Assembly: GCA_002418205.1 (NCBI GenBank)
Contig: DIDP01000087.1
Coordinates: 109,169-173,168, forward strand
DNA: 64,000 bases
DNA from: Anaerolineales bacterium UBA5797
GTDB taxonomy: Bacteria > Chloroflexota > Anaerolineae > Anaerolineales > Villigracilaceae
Reading direction: 5' to 3'
Each line of letters opens with the position of its first letter. Within the stretch, counting starts at the first letter, position 1. Made by a program: the position numbers and the translations under genes. A model generated the notes under the pieces. That model was not told the origin of the DNA and ran no database searches. It saw only the letters and a program-made list of their open reading frames with translations. Shown here piece by piece: positions 60,457-64,000 of the stretch.

Positions 60457-61191
60457 ATGGAAGCATTAGGTATCAATCTCGGTCTGCTCATCGTCCAGAT
60501 CATTGCGTTCACGATCGTTTTCCTGACTCTGAACGCCTGGGTCTACAAACCCATGCTGGACATGATGGAGACCCGCAAGCAGAAAATCGCGCAGGGCTTG
60601 GAAGATGCCCGCGTTGCGGCGGAAGCCCGCGCCAACGCTGAAAAAGACGCTGAGAAGATCATCGCCGAAGCACAGGCAGAGGCAGGCAAGGTCGTCCGTG
60701 AAGCCACTGAACGCGCCAACGCCGTCGGCAAGGAAGTCAAAACCGCCGCTGAGGCTGACGCTGCCAAGGCGCGCGAAGCCGCCATGGCGGAGGCTGAACT
60801 TGAGCGCAACCGCATCCTTGGCGACCTGCGTGGCCAGGTTGCCTCGCTGGCGATCGCCGCAGCGAACAAGCTCGTTGGTGAAGCGTTGGATGAAAAGAAA
60901 CAGCGCGCCCTGCTCGACGAGTTCTTCTCCGGCGTTAAATCCGGCAAGGTGGTGGTGCTTGGCGATTCCGATTTCAAGGGCGACTCCGCTGAAGTCACCA
61001 GCGCGCTCCCCCTCAGCAAGGGTGAGGAAGAGGCTGTCAAAAACGACGTTCTGGCAAAGTCCGGCGCGCAGGTTGTCACTTTCCGCGTCGATCCCTCCAT
61101 TCTGGGCGGACTTGTCATCAAGGTTGGCGACAAGGTCCTCGACACCTCAGTTGCGGGCAAGCTCGAAGGCTTGCGCCAGAGCCTGAAGTAA
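60457..61191 (+). CDS. atpF: ATP synthase subunit b fused to delta C-terminal domain
   Basis: A 244-residue peripheral-stalk protein. Residues 1-28 form the membrane helix, and 30-160 a long Ala/Glu/Lys-rich coiled coil ending in the usual KLVGEALDEKKQRALLDEF. Residues about 178-244 (VTSALPLSKGEEEAV, then VDPSILGGLVIKVGDKVLDT) match the C-terminal domain of the delta subunit. The N-terminal six-helix bundle of delta, which binds subunit alpha, is absent. The fusion differs from the complete b-delta protein of mycobacteria. A terminator follows, so no F1 gene is in this operon. Confidence 0.88.
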   Translation: MEALGINLGLLIVQIIAFTIVFLTLNAWVYKPMLDMMETRKQKIAQGLEDARVAAEARANAEKDAEKIIAEAQAEAGKVVREATERANAVGKEVKTAAEADAAKAREAAMAEAELERNRILGDLRGQVASLAIAAANKLVGEALDEKKQRALLDEFFSGVKSGKVVVLGDSDFKGDSAEVTSALPLSKGEEEAVKNDVLAKSGAQVVTFRVDPSILGGLVIKVGDKVLDTSVAGKLEGLRQSLK

Positions 61192-61206
61192 CCCGGTTTG
61201 CATGCG

Positions 61207-61246
61207 AGAGGGTTTTGGCGATACAATCGTCAGAACCCTCTTTTTG
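61207..61246 (+). terminator. Terminator ending the Fo operon
   Basis: A hairpin of about 16 bp with two G.U pairs (61207-61222 and 61226-61241, loop ACA) followed by TTTTG. It comes 15 bases after the atpF stop and just before murE. Confidence 0.85.
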
Positions 61247-61252
61247 TTTAAT

Positions 61253-62866
61253 ATGTCAAAACAAAAGTCGCTCCAACACATTTTCGCAGAACTGCCTCTG
61301 CCTTTTTGCATGAAGGGTGTGCCTGACGTTCCCATCAGTGGGATCTCGATCGACAGCCGCGCGGTCAAGCCCGGTCATCTTTTTGTTGCGATGAAGGGCG
61401 GGACTGCGGACGGACACGATTACATCCAGAAGGCTGTTGATAACGGCGCGGTCGCGGTAGTAGGGGACAGGGACTTGAGCGGACTCCCCGTGCCGTATAT
61501 TCGACTCGAGAATCCGCGTCGCGCTCTGACGTGGATGGCTGCCTCGTTCTACAACTGGCCTGGTCGCAAGCTGACGGTGATCGGCGTGACCGGCACCGAC
61601 GGCAAGACCACAACTACAAACTTGCTCCACCGGATATTGCTCGCTGGGAACATCAAAGCGGGCATGATCTCCACTGTCAACGCGGTGATCGGGGATGAAG
61701 TGCTGGATACCGGATTCCACGTCACCACGCCGGACGCGCATGACGTGCAGCGGTATCTGGCAAAGATGCTGGATGCGGGACTGACGCACGTTGTCCTCGA
61801 GACCACCTCGCACGGCTGGGCGCAATATCGCGTGGATGCCTGCGAGTTCGATATCGGTGTGGTCACGAACATCACCCACGAGCACATGAACGAGCATGGG
61901 GCCTATGAAAATTACCGTGCTGCCAAGGCGAGGCTGTTCTCCTCCCTCGAATGGACCCTGCCGAAGCCGCAGGGGAATCCGCGTCTCGGCATCATCAACC
62001 GCGACGATGCAAAATCGTTCGATTTTTTGAACGACTTCATCAAGGTAAACAAATTGAATTACGGGCTGGGCGAGGATGCGGACGTCCGCGCGATGGACAT
62101 TTCTTACAGCCCGTCAGGCATCCATTTCACCGCGGTCAGCAAAGACTTTCAGATTGAGGTTGCAAGCAAACTCGTGGGTGCGTATAACGTATCGAACTGC
62201 CTCGCGGCGTTGACGGCAAGCGTGTATGGATTGGGTATCAATCCCGAGGTTGCCGCGCAGGGCATTGCCGCGTTGGAGGGCATTCCGGGCCGCATGGAAC
62301 GCATCGATATGGGACAGGATTTCACAGCCATAGTGGATTTCGCCCATACGCCAAATGCATTGAAGTCCGCCCTGGAAGCCGCGCGCACCATGACAAACGG
62401 ACGCGTGATCGCCGTCTTCGGTTCGGCAGGGCTGCGCGACAAGGAAAAACGCCGCATGATGGCGGAGACCTCCGCCGAACTTGCCGACCTTACGGTGCTG
62501 ACCGCCGAGGATCCGCGGACTGAATCCTTGGAGGGAATCCTCGAGGAAATGGCGGCAGGCGCGAGGCGTCATCCTGAGCCCTCAGTCGAAGGGTCCGGAG
62601 GGGGAATCGAGGGCGAGACCTTCTGGCGCGTCCCGGATCGGGGCGAAGCCATCCGTTTTGCATTGCGGCTGGCGCGTCCCGGCGATATCGTGTTGTCCTG
62701 CGGTAAGGGGCATGAGCAGTCCATGTGTTTCGGGCAGAAAGAATATCTGTGGGACGACCGCACTGCGATGCGCGCCGCGCTGGCGGAGTTTTTGGGAGTG
62801 GATGGGCCGCCGATGCCGTACCTGCCATCGAGCGATACACCCGAGGCGGAATGGTTGAAGGGCTGA
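61253..62866 (+). CDS. murE: UDP-MurNAc-tripeptide synthetase (MurE)
   Basis: MurE adds the third residue of the peptidoglycan stem peptide using ATP. The 537-residue product has the N-terminal domain (GISIDSRAVKPGHLFVAMKG), the ATP loop GVTGTDGKTTTTN (about 111-123), ETTSHGWAQYR, FDIGVVTNITHEHMNEHG cited as VVTNITHEHMNEHG, and DFAHTPNALKSAL. The motif that selects the third amino acid reads EDPRTE, not the DNPR of diaminopimelate enzymes, so Lys, ornithine or another residue is possible. About residues 439-449 are an extra repeat-derived piece. No ribosome site precedes the ATG. Confidence 0.9.
   Translation: MSKQKSLQHIFAELPLPFCMKGVPDVPISGISIDSRAVKPGHLFVAMKGGTADGHDYIQKAVDNGAVAVVGDRDLSGLPVPYIRLENPRRALTWMAASFYNWPGRKLTVIGVTGTDGKTTTTNLLHRILLAGNIKAGMISTVNAVIGDEVLDTGFHVTTPDAHDVQRYLAKMLDAGLTHVVLETTSHGWAQYRVDACEFDIGVVTNITHEHMNEHGAYENYRAAKARLFSSLEWTLPKPQGNPRLGIINRDDAKSFDFLNDFIKVNKLNYGLGEDADVRAMDISYSPSGIHFTAVSKDFQIEVASKLVGAYNVSNCLAALTASVYGLGINPEVAAQGIAALEGIPGRMERIDMGQDFTAIVDFAHTPNALKSALEAARTMTNGRVIAVFGSAGLRDKEKRRMMAETSAELADLTVLTAEDPRTESLEGILEEMAAGARRHPEPSVEGSGGGIEGETFWRVPDRGEAIRFALRLARPGDIVLSCGKGHEQSMCFGQKEYLWDDRTAMRAALAEFLGVDGPPMPYLPSSDTPEAEWLKG
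62568..62596. repeat. Dispersed-repeat fragment inside murE
   Basis: GTCATCCTGAGCC...CAGTCGAAGGGTC matches the wording of a common interspersed bacterial repeat (TCATCCTGAG...GTCGAAGGATC). It is read in frame as RHPEPSVEGSG, in a part of MurE where family members have a variable loop. Confidence 0.5.
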
Positions 62867-63328
62867 ATGGTCCATTATTTGCATCGTGAACAGTCCATCC
62901 CGGCACCCGTGGAAAAGGTCTGGGCATATTTCTGTGACCCGCGAAATTTGAACGCGCTCACGCCGCCGAATATGAATTTCGAGATCCTGCAGGGCGGTGA
63001 TGCAGCCATGTACGAGGGGCAGATCATCGAGTACCGCGTCGAATTCCTGCGCGGAGTGCGTTCGCTGTGGCTGACGGAGATCGCGCATGTGCGGGAAGGC
63101 GCGTATTTCGTGGACGAACAACGCATGGGACCCTATCGCTTCTGGTATCACGAGCATTTCTTCGAGCAGGAGCCGGGCGCCACCAGGATGATGGACCAGG
63201 TCACCTATGCCATTCCCTTTGGAATGCTGGGTGATCTGTTGAATGCAGTCTGGATCTCCCGTCGATTGGAAAATATCTTCAATTATAGAATGCAAAAGAT
63301 CATCGAATTGTTTGGAGGAAACAAATGA
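62867..63328 (+). CDS. SRPBCC-family ligand-binding protein
   Basis: A 153-residue protein of the START/SRPBCC fold, which holds a hydrophobic ligand in a helix-grip cavity. Typical pieces are SIPAPVEKVWAYFCDPRNLN at the start, GMLGDLLNAVWISRRLENIF near the end, and alternating strands between. The ligand is unknown. Its ATG lies directly after the murE stop (TGA ATG), and its own stop overlaps the next start, so the three genes form one unit. Confidence 0.82.
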   Translation: MVHYLHREQSIPAPVEKVWAYFCDPRNLNALTPPNMNFEILQGGDAAMYEGQIIEYRVEFLRGVRSLWLTEIAHVREGAYFVDEQRMGPYRFWYHEHFFEQEPGATRMMDQVTYAIPFGMLGDLLNAVWISRRLENIFNYRMQKIIELFGGNK

Positions 63329-63918
63329 CCAATTGGGTGTCACCGATCACTTTAACGGGGGGGCATGTGCGACTGGAACCGATGACCGAGGCTCATATCC
63401 CGGGGCTGGCTCGCATCGGGGTCGGTCAGACTTTCTGGGATTTCATGCTGTACGGGAACATGAATACCGAGGAGGACATGGCGAACTGGGTGCGGGACAT
63501 CCTCGCCCGCGCCGAAAACGGGACCGACCTGCCGTTCGCCGTCATCCATCTCGCATCAGGACGTGTGGCGGGCGCGACACGCTACCTGAACATCATGCCC
63601 AGGGATCGTGGGCTGGAGATCGGCGGGACGTGGTACGGAACGGAGTTCCAGCGGACGGCGGTCAATACAGAGTGCAAGTACCTGTTGCTAAAACATGCCT
63701 TTGAGGCTCTGAAGTGCATCCGGGTGCAGTTGAAGACCGACCTGCGCAACGAGCGCTCACAGCGCGCCATTGAACGCATCGGCGCGGTCAAGGAGGGCGT
63801 GCTGCGCAACCACATGATCCTGCCGGATGGGCGGGTGCGCCACTCGGTGTTCTATTCCATTTTGGATTCAGAGTGGGATCAGGTCAAGAAGAGGTTGGAG
63901 GAGATATTAGAGCGGTAA
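63325..63918 (+). CDS. GNAT-family N-acetyltransferase
   Basis: A 197-residue acetyltransferase of the RimJ/RimL type. It has LTGGHVRLEPMTEAHIPGLAR at the start in the form LEPMTEAHIPGL, the substrate strand RYLNIMPRDRGLEIGGTWY, and the final segment ERIGAVKEGVLRNHMILPDG that is typical of this subgroup; the acetyl-CoA loop itself is variant (FQRTAVNTECKYLL). The ATG overlaps the preceding stop (ATGA) and has GGAGG upstream. Substrate unknown; members modify ribosomal proteins, antibiotics or small amines. Confidence 0.86.
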   Translation: MTNWVSPITLTGGHVRLEPMTEAHIPGLARIGVGQTFWDFMLYGNMNTEEDMANWVRDILARAENGTDLPFAVIHLASGRVAGATRYLNIMPRDRGLEIGGTWYGTEFQRTAVNTECKYLLLKHAFEALKCIRVQLKTDLRNERSQRAIERIGAVKEGVLRNHMILPDGRVRHSVFYSILDSEWDQVKKRLEEILER

Positions 63919-63940
63919 CTTTTTGTGTAGCAGATCAAAA

Positions 63941-63978
63941 AAGCGGACGCAGTAAAGAACCTGCGTCCGCTTTATATT
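63941..63978 (+). terminator. Terminator of the murE unit
   Basis: AAGCGGACGCAG (63941-63952) pairs with CTGCGTCCGCTT (63961-63972), followed by TATATT. Nothing else is seen up to the window end. Confidence 0.78.
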
Positions 63979-64000
63979 CCCTGGTTTGTTTGCTATCTTC

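Overview
The window reads as one contiguous piece of a bacterial chromosome. Its gene content points to Chloroflexota, most likely an Anaerolineae relative. The pointers are tandem GH25-LysM lysozymes, Tad-pilus genes with receiver-CpaE fusions, membrane-anchored dihaem cytochromes, a complex I cluster with two NuoM copies, and very large SMC and RecJ proteins. This placement is inference from gene content; no rRNA or tRNA gene was seen and no database was searched. No prophage, insertion sequence or CRISPR array was found.

Layout. 1-8.0 kb: the start of an Ada-like regulator (minus) behind a strongly structured, promoter- and terminator-bounded region that may be an unidentified ncRNA; a flavin amine oxidase; two tandem GH25-LysM lysozymes; then aspS-asnS (minus) behind an Asp/Asn-rich leader peptide and a transcription attenuator. 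8.2-20.5 kb: a small membrane protein, a receiver-HPt protein and a Tad/Flp pilus-like locus (two receiver-CpaE proteins, a secreted transglycosylase-like protein, a bitopic membrane protein, TadE, two TadG-like proteins, CpaF), with a terminator-bearing leader before TadE. 20.5-34.6 kb: housekeeping genes (aldo/keto reductase, rnc, smc, parvulin, rpsF-ssb-rpsR, class III aminotransferase, GH20 hexosaminidase, recJ). 34.7-43 kb: two paralogous dihaem cytochromes, an ECF sigma/anti-sigma pair, an EamA transporter, a decayed membrane-protein gene, an alpha/beta hydrolase and tryptophanase with a relic of its own 5' end. 43.3-49.5 kb: phosphate transporter with its DUF47 partner, metallophosphoesterase, APC permease and a three-gene unit with stop-start overlaps. 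49.6-61.2 kb: energy conversion. 61.2-64 kb: murE, an SRPBCC protein and a GNAT acetyltransferase.

The energy block contains exactly the seven membrane subunit types of complex I (nuoA,H,J,K,L,M,M,N, with NuoM twice) and none of the peripheral-arm genes. It is followed by only the membrane-sector genes of ATP synthase (atpZ,B,E,F). The b subunit is fused to the C-terminal domain of delta, and a terminator closes the unit before any F1 gene. The soluble halves of both machines must be encoded elsewhere.

The most notable observation is upstream of aspS. A 27-residue leader peptide carries a nine-codon Asn/Asp run. It is followed by RNA segments that can form the classical 1:2, 2:3 and 3:4 alternatives, the last ending in a U-rich terminator. 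This looks like ribosome-mediated attenuation of an AspRS-AsnRS operon by charged tRNA-Asp/tRNA-Asn. Secondary points of interest are the structured region at 290-663, several promoters that imply leaderless mRNAs, and repeat-derived segments read as protein in MurE, RecJ and next to tnaA.
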